Source: an uncultured bacterium
Lineage (GTDB): Bacteria > Hydrogenedentota > Hydrogenedentia > Hydrogenedentales > CAILVY01
Length of the DNA: 64,000 bases
Assembly (NCBI GenBank): GCA_937951485.1
Contig: CALEDJ010000013.1
Location: 1 to 64,000 of the forward strand
Reading direction: 5' to 3'
Part shown: positions 33,988 through 43,438 of the stretch, in pieces
Numbering within the stretch: the stretch's first letter is position 1
Layout: every line of letters starts with the position of its first letter
Notes under the pieces: generated by a model
Database searches by the model: none
What the model was told of the DNA's origin: nothing
What the model saw: only the letters and a program-made list of their open reading frames with translations
Made by a program: the position numbers and the translations under genes

Positions 33988-35787
33988 TCAGAACGGCCAA
34001 ACCAAGGGGATCAGCACCATAGCGGCCAGGAACAAGACCAGGTGCAACGGCATGCCGACGCGAAGAAAGTCGCTGAACTTGTAGCCGCCGGGGCCGAACA
34101 CCATGAGATTAGTCTGGTATCCGATGGGGGTGACAAAACTTGCCGACGCGGCGAACGTGATGGCCATGACCAGTGGTCGCGGGGAAACCGCGCTGCGCTC
34201 AGCGATGGCCAGCGCAAAAGGAAACACAAGGGCGGCGGCCGCATTGTTCGTGATCAACTCCGTGAAAACCCCGGTCATGAGGTAGACGCCCGCGAGCACG
34301 GCATACGGTCCCCAATGCCCCATGGATGCCACCGTGTATTCCGCGATCACCTCGACGAATCCGGACGCCATTAACGCCTTGCCCACACCGAAGGCCGCCC
34401 CGATGGTCACCAGAGTCCGCCAATCCACACTCTGGCGGGCGTCGGCCACCGAAATACACCGTGTCAGCAGCATCAATCCGGCCACCACAAACGCCGCCAT
34501 CACGATGTCCACAACCCCCGATGCCATCAGTACAAGAAGCAACACGAGCAGGCCCAGCGATATGGCCGCCTTGTCATAACGGAACGGACGCGCATCCTCG
34601 ATGCCGCCTACCAACAGAAAGTCGCGATTGTTGCGGTTGGCGCGCACGAAGTGCGCCCCCGCCTGGAGCAATAACGTGTCGCCGGGACGCAACACGATGT
34701 CGCCCACCCGTCCATGGAGCCGCTCGCCCCCGCGATGCACCGCCACAATCGCCGCATTGTAGCGCGCCCGGAAATCAGCATCGCGCACCGTCTTGCCCAA
34801 CACAGGCGATACGCCCGACACCACCGCCTCACACAGCACCTGGTCCCGCTGTTGCATGGAAACCGATGCGTAACTCGCATCCGCCACCGGCGACAAACCC
34901 TTGATTCGCTCCAAATCAACAATTGTGCTCACCACCCCTGTAAAGGTAAGAATGTCGCCGACGCGCAGTTTCTGGTCCGGCGTGACAGGCGCGATAATGT
35001 CGCCTTGCCGCTGAATTTCAATTAGAAACAGTCCTGGCAGATGACGCAGCCCCGCTTCTTCCACACCCTTGCCAGCGAGGCTGCACCCTTCCTCCACCCG
35101 CAGATTCACCAGATATTCCCGCGACCGTTGCGACAACTGCTCCAGAAACCCCTCGCGGTCGGGCAGGAGCCTGCGGCCCAGCCACAGCATATACGCCACG
35201 CCGATAATGGCATACGGCACCCCCACATAACTCAACTCAAAAAGCCGCATCGGGCGAAGCGTCTCCGATAAACCCGGATCACGCGCCGCCGCATCAATCA
35301 TCAGGCCGTTCACCACAAGGTTCGTGCTCGTTCCGATCAGGGTGCACGTGCCGCCCAGAATGCAGAAGTACGACAGCGGCAACAGCAAGCGCGACGGCGA
35401 TACCTGCCGCCGCTTGCACCACTCCTGCACAATCGGAATGAACATGCTCACAATCGGCGTGTTGTTCAAAAACGCCGACATGCCCGTCACACTCAACGCC
35501 ATCCGCACCATCGCGCCCCGTTCCGTCTGCGCGCGGCCCAACACCCATGAACCAATCCTGCTCAACGTGCCCGTCTCACGAAGCCCCGCCGCCACCACAT
35601 ACAGCGCCCCCACCGTCAACATACCCGTATTCGAAAACCCGTGAAACGCATCCTCCGGCGTAATCACTCCTGCCAGCGCAAACGCCACCACCGCCCCCAC
35701 AAGCAGCGCATCCGGCGCAAGGTTCGCCGCCAGACCGGCAAAAACAGCCACCAGCACCCCAACACTGAACCACGCTTCCCAGCCCAT
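33988..35787 (-). CDS. SLC13/DASS-type transporter with internal TrkA-C domains
   Basis: 599 residues. About 12 membrane helices in two halves; between them (about 215-385) sits a cytoplasmic insert with two TrkA-C-like units (VEEGCSLAGKGVEEAGLRHL, VSPVLGKTVRDADFRARY). Family signatures are TSTNLVVNG in the first half and YQTNLMVFGPGGY in the second. Relatives carry dicarboxylates, sulfate or arsenite with Na+. TrkA-C inserts usually mean regulation by ligand binding. Substrate not deducible here. Convergent with the XRE-cupin gene. Confidence 0.88.
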   Translation of the reverse strand: MGWEAWFSVGVLVAVFAGLAANLAPDALLVGAVVAFALAGVITPEDAFHGFSNTGMLTVGALYVVAAGLRETGTLSRIGSWVLGRAQTERGAMVRMALSVTGMSAFLNNTPIVSMFIPIVQEWCKRRQVSPSRLLLPLSYFCILGGTCTLIGTSTNLVVNGLMIDAAARDPGLSETLRPMRLFELSYVGVPYAIIGVAYMLWLGRRLLPDREGFLEQLSQRSREYLVNLRVEEGCSLAGKGVEEAGLRHLPGLFLIEIQRQGDIIAPVTPDQKLRVGDILTFTGVVSTIVDLERIKGLSPVADASYASVSMQQRDQVLCEAVVSGVSPVLGKTVRDADFRARYNAAIVAVHRGGERLHGRVGDIVLRPGDTLLLQAGAHFVRANRNNRDFLLVGGIEDARPFRYDKAAISLGLLVLLLVLMASGVVDIVMAAFVVAGLMLLTRCISVADARQSVDWRTLVTIGAAFGVGKALMASGFVEVIAEYTVASMGHWGPYAVLAGVYLMTGVFTELITNNAAAALVFPFALAIAERSAVSPRPLVMAITFAASASFVTPIGYQTNLMVFGPGGYKFSDFLRVGMPLHLVLFLAAMVLIPLVWPF

Positions 35788-35989
35788 GCAGGCATCCTTC
35801 CCATCGTCTTGAAATAATGGACGTAATCCTAGTCATTCCAATGCGCCACCGTCAATTTGCATTCAATCCGACGAGACTGATAAGGTTCCAGATTATGCGC
35901 GCCGCGACGGCGGTAATCCGGACAACAAGAGCACTTTCTCGCGCCGCAGCGCCACATTTCCATTGAACTGTCCCGGAAAGCACCGCGCC

Positions 35990-36066
35990 GGGCGGTTAGC
36001 TCAGTCGGCTAGAGCACCTGCCTTACACGCAGGGTGTCGCAGGTTCGAATCCTGCACCGCCCACCA
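35990..36066 (+). tRNA. tRNA-Val (anticodon UAC)
   Basis: 77 bases. Acceptor GGGCGGT pairs with ACCGCCC; D arm GCTCAGTCGGCTAGAGC; anticodon stem CCTGC/GCAGG around loop CTTACAC, giving anticodon TAC at 36024-36026; T arm GCAGG-TTCGAAT-CCTGC. The discriminator A is followed by an encoded CCA (36064-36066). Confidence 0.97.
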
Positions 36067-36712
36067 TTTTGCTTTCACTCGAAATTCTCTATCCGTAAAA
36101 CCTCGGCGGTGTGCGCGTCCATCCCAATGGATCGCACACCGCCCTTTATTTACGGGATTTTTTCGATGTGCCCTCCCTGACACCGCACCGGTTTCAACTC
36201 GCCCCCCGATCACACATCTGTCCCTATATGGACATGCCCTCGGCGACTTCCGGCGCTCACCCTGGAAGATATGGCCATCTTTCCCTGTATGGACAGGCCC
36301 GCGACTGTGTTGAAGCGACGCGGCTTGCTCTCCCGTTCCAACTCGCCGGACATAGTGAAAACATACGGTTCCTGAATTGCCGAATCTGCGCTGATCATTG
36401 CAGGCACTTGTTCCAAACCCAAGTCTGGGAGATGCCGTACCAGAGAGCATGGATAAAGGCAAGTGGAATCCACAGTCATCCCATAGGTTCTGATTTTCCG
36501 TTGTAAGCCCTTTGTTTTCATTGCCTGAATGGTGTTTTGAGCACATAGGGTGTTCATAATTTTCTCTAATCTGCGTGTGGGCTTTGTCAAGAACGGTCAT
36601 GTGCTGTCCCACAGCATTGTTGGTGAGAAAGGTCATCTCCACCCCGCGCTGTCCAAAATATTCTTAGCATTGAGAATAGCCTTCGATCATGTTGGATTTC
36701 CCCCTCACCCCA
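36067..36712. other. Gene-free stretch after tRNA-Val
   Basis: About 650 bases without a supported gene. Reading frames here are short, overlap the tRNA on the opposite strand, or lack ribosome sites and recognisable sequence. Two near copies of TATGGACA in a CCCT-TATATGGACATGCCC / CCCTGTATGGACAGGCCC setting (36224 and 36285) are seen, but no clear element. Confidence 0.5.
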
Positions 36713-36900
36713 CCCCTCTCCCGGAGGGAGAGGGAGCGACAGCATTACGCAGGTTGCGCGGTAAACACCCTCTCCCGGAGGGAGAGGGAGCGACAGCATT
36801 CCTCAGGTTGCGCGGTAAACACCCTCTCCCGCTGGTAGAGGGCGCAACAGCATTCCTCAGGTGGCGCGGTAAACACCCTCTCCCATTGGGAGAGGGGTGG
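36713..36900. repeat. 54-base tandem repeat, three to four units, each with a hairpin
   Basis: Units start near 36713, 36767, 36821 and 36875, exactly 54 bases apart from the second unit on. Each begins with ACCCTCTCCC and the mirrored GGGAGAGGG (a hairpin), followed by AGCGACAGCATT-CTCAGGTTGCGCGGT with a few changes. The last unit runs into the dispersed repeat at 36873. Reading frames exist only because 54 is divisible by 3; their periodic peptide is a by-product of the repeat. Confidence 0.85.
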
Positions 36901-37064
36901 GGTGAGGGGAAAAAAAACAGAACACCTTGGTACACGGGTCAATGACGTCTCAGGAATCCCACGGAGAGGTTTGCGTATAAGATAAGCCCGCCACATTATT
37001 TTGATTCAACAGGATTTTCCAAGGGTTTCGGGCATGGTCTTTCATCTTCTTAATAATATATTTA
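36873..37064. repeat. Dispersed repeat, copy B
   Basis: The second copy of the element at 1-190, in the same orientation and again just downstream of a leftward gene (the kinase ending at 37122). Shared blocks run in the same order over about 190 bases with scattered substitutions and small gaps. It is fused to the 54-base tandem array at its left end. Confidence 0.8.
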
Positions 37065-37121
37065 GCACAAAAATAATAAAATATATATATGCAAAATTGT
37101 ACTTTTCGTGCTGAGGTTTCC

Positions 37122-39293
37122 TCAGAAACGAATTGCTTCCAGTCGCACCATGACCACGCTTGGCGACCGGGGCGCGGGAACGAGGGCATAATGTCCGTCT
37201 TCGGAGAGGATAAGCCCCTGCCTTACCCCGCTGTCGAGGAAAGTCAACTGCTTTCTGGCGTGCGGCGGAACCGCATCCATCGCCCAAACCTGGAGGCGAT
37301 TAGCGTGGTCCAGGGCCGGCGCCACGCAATAGTCCCCCTGCGGCCGCCAGACCGCTTCTTCTCCGGGACCCAACGCGGCGAGGGTCGCCCCGTCAGCAAG
37401 GTTGATTTGGCGAATCATGCGCGGTCCATCCACAGATTGCACGGCGCAAAGCAGGCTTTGTCCATCGGGATGGAAAGGCGATTGGGCCATTTGAATATCC
37501 CCATCCAGTAGAATCCTGCTTTCCATGCGCCTCCCATGGATTTCACCCAGCCGGAGTTCCTTGCGGCCATGCGACTCCCCGCAGAGATAGACAACGGCGC
37601 TTCCGTCCGCGCGCAGCGCGACCTGGCGAATGGAAGATGTATGCGCAACCAATTCCGTATTCTTCGATATGCCTTCGAGGGCAGTGGTCTCGATGACCCA
37701 ATGATGCGCCTCAAGTCGGCGCACCAACATCATTTCGTCGCCCTTCGGCGACGCCGCCAGCGCTGCTGCCGGATAATCTGCAACGGTCCGCATCGTGCCG
37801 CCGGTCAATCCCAAGAATAGCGTCCTGCTCCCTGTGGCGAGATATGCGCCCGGCTCCCCATTGCCCGCGGCGCCGCCTGCAAGCAAGCGAAACGACGCGA
37901 CGTGCCCATCCGGAAGGGGTGCTAACATGACGGCGGCATCCTGGACGGATGGATTCGTTACGGCGATCATCCGCTGTCCCTGTCGGGGCGTATTGGGCAG
38001 GCCCGTAAACTCGATCACGGCATCCGCAAAGCCGCCCGCCCAGTACATGCCGGCGACCTCAAAATCGGGCAGGGAAAAATGGGCCACCGAGACAGCGGCA
38101 GTTTCTTCCTTGAATCGCGCCACGGGCGGCGCGTGAAACCAGCGGCTTGCATCCTGAGCCGCCTTCAAATCCGGAATGAGGCCGCTGCGCGCGGCGATCA
38201 TGTGTTCCGCCACTGGTTTCAGCAGCATCGTGGCGGATACCACGATCAGCAGCAATGTGACACCAGCAACAGCCAAGCGCACTGCTTTGCTCAATTCAAA
38301 CCAGCGTCGCCGCAATCGGTTGAGGATTTTCGTCCTGGGACGCATCTCGGTGGTCGTTTCGCGACGCAACGCATGCGCGGGCGTATGCGGCAAAGAACTA
38401 CGGAAAGCCGCGATGGCATTGCTCATCTGGTCGGCCTGTTCATCCAGCGGCAGTCCTTGCAGGACGCGTTCAATCGCATGCTGCAATGCCCGCGCGTTTT
38501 TCGGGCGATCCAGGGGGTTCTTCTCGATCATGTGGGCGATGAGGCGTTCGACCGAATCGGGCACGTCCGGAGCATAGGTCCGCAGTCTGGCCGGCGGCAT
38601 ATGCGCGATCTTCTGGACCAGTTCCACCGGGTTGGCGGCTTCAAAAGGCAATCTTCCGGAGATGCATTGAAACAACAATACACCCAGCGAGTAGATGTCG
38701 CTGGCGGGGGAGACCTCTTTGTTCCGGCAGCGTTCCGGGCACATGTATTGTGGCGTGCCCAGTCGCATTCCGTCCTGGGTGAGTTGCGAGGACGCATTGA
38801 GGATTTTCGCGATCCCGAAATCCGTCACATGCGCCTTGCCGGTCCTGTCAATAATGATGTTCGCGGGCTTGATGTCGCGGTGAATGATCATGGCGTCATG
38901 CGCGCAGGCCAGGGCGGCGGCCACCTGCGCGCCAATTTCCAGGGCTTCGCGCCAGGGCATGGGGCCGTTGGCCGTCAGCATGTCGCTGAGGGAAACGCCC
39001 TCGATGAATTCCATGGCGATATAAGGAATCCTGCCCACCGTTCCCACGGAATACACGCGGACGATATTGGGATGGTCCAATTGCGCAAATGCCTTTGCCT
39101 CTTGCTTGAACCGCGCGATGATCTGGGGCTGCGCACGGAATTCGTCTCGCAGAATTTTCAGCGCAACCGTCCGGCCGAGGGTCAGGTCAACGGCGCGATA
39201 GACCACGCCCATCCCCCCCGATCCCGTGGTCTCCAGAATTTCATAGCCCCCGAAGACGTAGCGTTCCGGCGCGTGGCTGATGCCTCTGCTCAT
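37122..39293 (-). CDS. Membrane Ser/Thr protein kinase with propeller-like sensor
   Basis: 723 residues. Kinase domain about 15-275: P-loop GSGGMGVVY, Lys46, HRDIKPANIII, TDFGIAK and YMCPERC; all catalytic residues present. A linker is followed by one membrane helix (about 335-360, VRLAVAGVTLLLIVVSATML), then a 350-residue external region with WD40/TolB-like strands (SPFHPDGQSLLCAV, ALRADGSAVVYLCG). A transmembrane sensor kinase is the likely role. Its ATG is 27 bases after the stop of the kinase at 39321, so the two are co-transcribed. A small hairpin overlaps its stop codon. Confidence 0.92.
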   Translation of the reverse strand: MSRGISHAPERYVFGGYEILETTGSGGMGVVYRAVDLTLGRTVALKILRDEFRAQPQIIARFKQEAKAFAQLDHPNIVRVYSVGTVGRIPYIAMEFIEGVSLSDMLTANGPMPWREALEIGAQVAAALACAHDAMIIHRDIKPANIIIDRTGKAHVTDFGIAKILNASSQLTQDGMRLGTPQYMCPERCRNKEVSPASDIYSLGVLLFQCISGRLPFEAANPVELVQKIAHMPPARLRTYAPDVPDSVERLIAHMIEKNPLDRPKNARALQHAIERVLQGLPLDEQADQMSNAIAAFRSSLPHTPAHALRRETTTEMRPRTKILNRLRRRWFELSKAVRLAVAGVTLLLIVVSATMLLKPVAEHMIAARSGLIPDLKAAQDASRWFHAPPVARFKEETAAVSVAHFSLPDFEVAGMYWAGGFADAVIEFTGLPNTPRQGQRMIAVTNPSVQDAAVMLAPLPDGHVASFRLLAGGAAGNGEPGAYLATGSRTLFLGLTGGTMRTVADYPAAALAASPKGDEMMLVRRLEAHHWVIETTALEGISKNTELVAHTSSIRQVALRADGSAVVYLCGESHGRKELRLGEIHGRRMESRILLDGDIQMAQSPFHPDGQSLLCAVQSVDGPRMIRQINLADGATLAALGPGEEAVWRPQGDYCVAPALDHANRLQVWAMDAVPPHARKQLTFLDSGVRQGLILSEDGHYALVPAPRSPSVVMVRLEAIRF

Positions 39294-39320
39294 ATCGTCG
39301 GTGCTCCCGGCGGCGATGAT

Positions 39321-41612
39321 TTACGCCGCAAACAAAACCATGCTCAAGTCCACGAATACAATGTGCTGTGATCCCGGTACGCCGGTTACTGTGGCCGCCC
39401 AGCGTCCATCGCGGGATACGGCCCCGCCTCCCTGCACGCCTTCCGTCAATCGGGTGATTCGGCGGCGCGGATGCGGTGCAGTGCATGCAACCGCCCAGAG
39501 TTGGTCGCGGTCCGTCTCCGCATCATATGCAGTGAGAATGAGATAGCGCCCCGTGGGATGCCAGCATTCAGGGAAAATCCTGCCTTCGCCGAGCCGGGCT
39601 TCGGTTTCGCCGGTGTCGGTGCGAATCAATAAGACATGGTCCGCGCCGCCGGCTGTCGTGTGATGCACTGCGAGAAGCGGCGAAGAAGGATGGAACACGG
39701 CGGTCTCGCCAAGCCGGCCGGACGCGATCAATCGCGTATTCCGCGTCGTCACGCCGGAGGCCGCCACCCAAAGTTCCCTGTTGCCATCATCTTTGCGGCG
39801 CATGTAGGCGATTTCGGCGCCATCCGGCGCATAATGCGCGGTGCCGGGGATGATGGGAAGTCCCGGCGCAGCGATGCGCACGCCGCCTTCATGGGGCGAT
39901 TCCCCGGCGATCTCGGATTCCACGAGATAATTGGCGCGGGCCGCCGCATCCCACAAAAGCAGGCAAACAGTGCGCCCGTCAGGATGCACAGCGGCCCCGC
40001 CTAATACGGCGTTTTGCCAAGGGGCTTCCAGCAACGGCGCGGCCTCCTCGATGACTGCCCGATGCAATGCCTTGCGACGCGGCGCGGCTTCGTTCAGTCG
40101 CTGGGCCGCCGTGTACAACACGCCCCCGGTGCGGTCTTCCGATGTGGCCAAGTATTGTACGGGCAACGCGCCATGGAACGGCGCAGACTCCGGGCAATCG
40201 GGAATCTCGCCGGAAATCAGGACGGGAATGCGTCCCCGCCAGTATGCGTCGTCCATGATGGCGCTTGTCGGGGCGCGCAGGCTCCAGGCGCTTTCCGTGA
40301 TGGGATTGACCGCGAGCAATCCGCGCGCGCCATGGGCCATGGACCCCGGCAAACCTTCCAATTCCGCGACGACAACGTGGTCTTTGCCGGCCCAATGCAA
40401 CCCTGTCACCGTCCATGGCGCAGGCGGCAACACCGCCGCAATACCATCATCCAGCGTCCGAAATGCAATACCCAGCGCCGGCGCGGCCCGAACGACTTCC
40501 GTCGCGCCCACATAGCGCCAATAGCCCGCCCCGGCAAACGCCGTGATCAGCATCAGCGCCACGACAATTTTGGAATACACGCTGATGGGCATCCAATAAC
40601 GCCGCCGCTGATAGGTGAGTCTGGGGCGGGTCCGCATTCGCGACAGGGGCGTCGGCGTGTCCGCCCGCAATGTTCGGGGGCGTGTTTCTTCACGAATAAA
40701 CGCATTCAAAGCCTCCGGCAAGGCCGATGCACCGCCGTTTTCCTTCTGTAGCCTGCGAATCTGTTCGCTGACATGCTTCGCGGACGCTGGTCTTTTGGCG
40801 GGGTCTTTTTCCAGCAGATGCGCCACCAGCCGGGCCACATCATCGGGAATCGCCGGGTCCAACTGCGACAAACGCGGCGGATCTTCCGTCATGATGCTGT
40901 TCATGAGCGCAACGGTGGAGCGCCCTGTGAAAGGCATGCGCCCGGAAAGCATCTGATAGAGTGTGACCCCCAGCGAAAACAAATCGCAGGCGGGGCCGAT
41001 ATCCACGGCGCCCATGCATTGTTCCGGCGCCATGTAATCCGGCGTGCCTGTAATGTGCGCAACACCACCCCGCTCCGCAGGGCGGTCTCCCGCGATGGCG
41101 TCTTCCTCGCAGGCGTTGGCGATCCCAAAATCAGTCAGCCGCACCCGGCCCTGATGGTCCAAGAGTATATTCGCCGGTTTCACGTCTCTGTGCACAATCC
41201 CATGCGCATGCGCGCAGGCCAGCGCCTCAGCCACCTGGTGCGCAATATGCAGGGCGTTCTGCCATTTCAGCGTCGCGCCGCGACGCCGCAAAAATCGGTC
41301 CAGCGGTTCGCCTTCCACATATTCCATGGCAATATAAGGCGTCCCCCCGCGAATGCCCGCTTCGTACATCGCCACGATGTTTGGATGACGCAACGGCGCC
41401 GCTGCCTGCGCCTCCCGCTGAAAGCGACGCACCTGGTCAGGGTTGCGCGCAAGACTTCCGAGCAGCACTTTCAACGCCACGGGACGCCCAAGCGCCTCGT
41501 CCCGCGCCAGGTACACCGCGCCCATCGCGCCACGCCCGATCAACGCTTTGACCGCATAATTCCCCAGCGACTTCCCAATGAGGGATGCCTGCCCACTCCC
41601 AGACGCCACCAT
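39321..41612 (-). CDS. Membrane Ser/Thr protein kinase with propeller-like sensor
   Basis: 763 residues from ATG 41612 (GGAG 9 bases upstream; the frame to 41672 would start upstream of the transcription start). Kinase domain about 17-275 with GRGAMGAVY, VALKVL (Lys), HRDVKPANILL, TDFGIAN and YMAPEQC. One membrane helix at about 350-375 separates it from a C-terminal region of TolB/WD40-like repeats (VHPDGRTVCLLLWD, YAPDGAEIAYMRRK). It is arranged like the next kinase, probably from duplication. First gene of the pair, with a near-consensus promoter at 41663-41691. Confidence 0.92.
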   Translation of the reverse strand: MVASGSGQASLIGKSLGNYAVKALIGRGAMGAVYLARDEALGRPVALKVLLGSLARNPDQVRRFQREAQAAAPLRHPNIVAMYEAGIRGGTPYIAMEYVEGEPLDRFLRRRGATLKWQNALHIAHQVAEALACAHAHGIVHRDVKPANILLDHQGRVRLTDFGIANACEEDAIAGDRPAERGGVAHITGTPDYMAPEQCMGAVDIGPACDLFSLGVTLYQMLSGRMPFTGRSTVALMNSIMTEDPPRLSQLDPAIPDDVARLVAHLLEKDPAKRPASAKHVSEQIRRLQKENGGASALPEALNAFIREETRPRTLRADTPTPLSRMRTRPRLTYQRRRYWMPISVYSKIVVALMLITAFAGAGYWRYVGATEVVRAAPALGIAFRTLDDGIAAVLPPAPWTVTGLHWAGKDHVVVAELEGLPGSMAHGARGLLAVNPITESAWSLRAPTSAIMDDAYWRGRIPVLISGEIPDCPESAPFHGALPVQYLATSEDRTGGVLYTAAQRLNEAAPRRKALHRAVIEEAAPLLEAPWQNAVLGGAAVHPDGRTVCLLLWDAAARANYLVESEIAGESPHEGGVRIAAPGLPIIPGTAHYAPDGAEIAYMRRKDDGNRELWVAASGVTTRNTRLIASGRLGETAVFHPSSPLLAVHHTTAGGADHVLLIRTDTGETEARLGEGRIFPECWHPTGRYLILTAYDAETDRDQLWAVACTAPHPRRRITRLTEGVQGGGAVSRDGRWAATVTGVPGSQHIVFVDLSMVLFAA

Positions 41613-41662
41613 GGATTGTGCTCCGAGTACGAAATTATTCCCATATATGGTATTATGAGAAC

Positions 41663-41691
41663 AAGATAGCATGAAATATTATTTTTGTCAA
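41663..41691 (-). promoter_or_regulatory. Promoter of the kinase pair
   Basis: Minus strand: perfect TTGACA (41691-41686), exactly 17 bases, TATCTT (41668-41663), with TGC before the -10. The predicted start near 41655 gives a leader of about 43 bases and supports the choice of ATG 41612. Confidence 0.75.
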
Positions 41692-41970
41692 GAATTTATT
41701 TACGGGTAACGCTTGTAAAGTATCCCTTTGCGCGCATACGCGGTGGATTATGGAAACAGGGCCGATTTGGGACATCGCAGCAGGCAAGTACACGCGGCAT
41801 CCTGCCGCGTTCCTCACGTGTGGATTTGGGAGGGAGGCTGGCTGTTCTTTCCTGTGCGGAGGGGATATACTATGGGGCATTCGGAAGTGGTTGCCTCGGG
41901 GAGACGCATCACACCTGCGGGGACTGCAAGCGTTACGTAAGGGTCATCTCTGACCAAGGAGGATACAGCG
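41692..41970. other. Divergent leader region before the Tat-exported isomerase-like gene
   Basis: About 280 bases with no supported gene: overlapping short frames on both strands have no ribosome sites. A small stem GGTCA-TCTC-TGACC (about 41942-41955) lies just upstream of the GGAGG ribosome site of the gene at 41971. No clear promoter for that gene was found. Confidence 0.45.
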
Positions 41971-43404
41971 ATGTGTGAGCACTGTACGCGGAGGGAGTTT
42001 TTTGGAATGGGCGCGGCAGGCGGGCTGTTGCTGGCCGGAGCGGCGTGGTCATATGCCTGGGCTTCCGAGTCGCCGCCGGTCCGTGCGCGCGGCAAGTCGC
42101 GCATCGGCGTCCTCTTCACGGGGAATCCCCAACCTGCGGACCGCAATTGGGGAGCGGATGCCGGACAGATCAACGCGATACGCGCGCGGCTTGCGGAAGC
42201 GGAAAAGCGTCTGGGCAATATCGAACTGATGATTGGTGAATCGCGCAGCCCGGCGGATACCGAGGCATTTCTGGATCAGACCGGACAGAATGCGCCCATT
42301 CTGGCGATCAACGTGGAGAACTTCGCGCTGACGCGCGTGGTCGGCCCGATTCTGAAAGCGGGCCGTCCCATGGCCGTGTTTTCCTTGCCTGCGAGCGGCC
42401 ACGATTGGATGTACGCGCCAAGGTGGCTCCGGTCGGGGCACCGTGTGGCGTTGTTGGCCAGCAGCGATTACGACGAGTTGGAACGCGCGCTGCGTGTGCT
42501 GCGCGTGATTCCCATGATGCAAGAGACCCGGATTCTGCTCTTTCCGCCCGCACGGGGCACCAAGGCGGCGTGTTCGCCCGATGAAGTCAAGAAGCGCCTG
42601 GGCGCGGATGTGGTGGCGGTGGAGGAAAAAGTTTTCGACGACCTCATCACCGCTGCGGACGAAGCGGCCGTCCGTGCAGAGATCGAAGCGTGGACCAAGG
42701 GCGCAAAGGAAATTCTCGAACCGACCGCGGAAGACATCGAGAAAGCGGCGCGGGTCAGCGTTGCCCTTGACCGGCTCATGGACCAGCAGCAGGCCGACGC
42801 CCTGGCCATCGGCACGTGCATGGGCTGGCTGCCGCGCGGGTTCCCCTGCCTGGGGTTCGCGCGACTGCGCGATCGCGGCCTGCCGGCGGCCTGTGAGGGT
42901 GACATGGATTCCCTGCTGACCATGCTGCTCTTCCAGTATGCGACAGACAAGCCGGGATTCCAAGGGAACGCCACCTTTGACACCGCACGAAATGCCCTGT
43001 GGACCGCCCACTGCACCGCGCCGTTGAAGATGGACGGCCCGGACGGCGAAGCGGCGCCATATTTACTGCGCGGCCATTCCGAGGTCGGCGGCAGCGGCTG
43101 CGTGCCCGAAGTGCAGTACCGCGTCGGCGAAGTGATCACCCGAACCAAACTGGTAAATCTCGACACCATCCTGGCATCCACGGGCAAGATCATCGAGGTG
43201 CCCGAGCGGGCCGTGCACGGCTGCCGCACGCAAATCGTCACCGAGGTGCGCGACGCTGCCACGATGGCCGCGAACTGGAGCAGCGCGCTGGAAACAGAGG
43301 ACGCCATGACGCTGCTGCACCGCGTGGTGTTTTATGGCGACCACATGCAAAGTCTGCGCCACCTCGCCAACCTGATGGGCCTTCAGGTCATCGAGGAAGG
43401 CTGA
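41971..43404 (+). CDS. Tat-exported L-fucose/arabinose isomerase-like protein
   Basis: 477 residues. AAGGAGG precedes the ATG. Twin-arginine signal CTRREFFGMGAAGG and a hydrophobic run ending in AWASE. The mature part has the fucose-isomerase-like order FPCLGFARLRDRG, ACEGDMDSLLTMLL, ALWTAHCTAPLKMDG, RGHSEVGGSG and HRVVFYGDHMQ, matching its paralogue at 12492 block by block. The C-E-G-D and A-H-C blocks could hold the metal ligands of isomerases, but the export signal argues for a different, external substrate. Alone on its strand; lpxK follows convergently. Confidence 0.65.
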   Translation: MCEHCTRREFFGMGAAGGLLLAGAAWSYAWASESPPVRARGKSRIGVLFTGNPQPADRNWGADAGQINAIRARLAEAEKRLGNIELMIGESRSPADTEAFLDQTGQNAPILAINVENFALTRVVGPILKAGRPMAVFSLPASGHDWMYAPRWLRSGHRVALLASSDYDELERALRVLRVIPMMQETRILLFPPARGTKAACSPDEVKKRLGADVVAVEEKVFDDLITAADEAAVRAEIEAWTKGAKEILEPTAEDIEKAARVSVALDRLMDQQQADALAIGTCMGWLPRGFPCLGFARLRDRGLPAACEGDMDSLLTMLLFQYATDKPGFQGNATFDTARNALWTAHCTAPLKMDGPDGEAAPYLLRGHSEVGGSGCVPEVQYRVGEVITRTKLVNLDTILASTGKIIEVPERAVHGCRTQIVTEVRDAATMAANWSSALETEDAMTLLHRVVFYGDHMQSLRHLANLMGLQVIEEG

Positions 43405-43438
43405 CCGCACCGGCGGTTCTTGAGCGATACTGCCGGCG

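Noticed and set aside
36001-36642. A 213-codon frame on the minus strand across the tRNA-Val gene, ending in QDSNLRHPACKAGALAD
   Set aside because: That C-terminal peptide is the antisense translation of a tRNA and is a well-known false-gene signature. The frame has no ribosome site and no other recognisable sequence.
36713-36900. Possible CRISPR array (regular repeats)
   Set aside because: The repeat unit is continuous with no unique spacers between copies, the units are long with a hairpin, and no cas gene is near.
36745-36996. Periodic short reading frames in the 54-base repeat, both strands
   Set aside because: The peptides repeat only because the unit is divisible by three. No ribosome site and no conserved flank.
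37111-37125. CTGAGG/CCTCAG hairpin at the end of the kinase gene as a terminator
   Set aside because: It overlaps the stop codon and no T-run follows on the coding strand.
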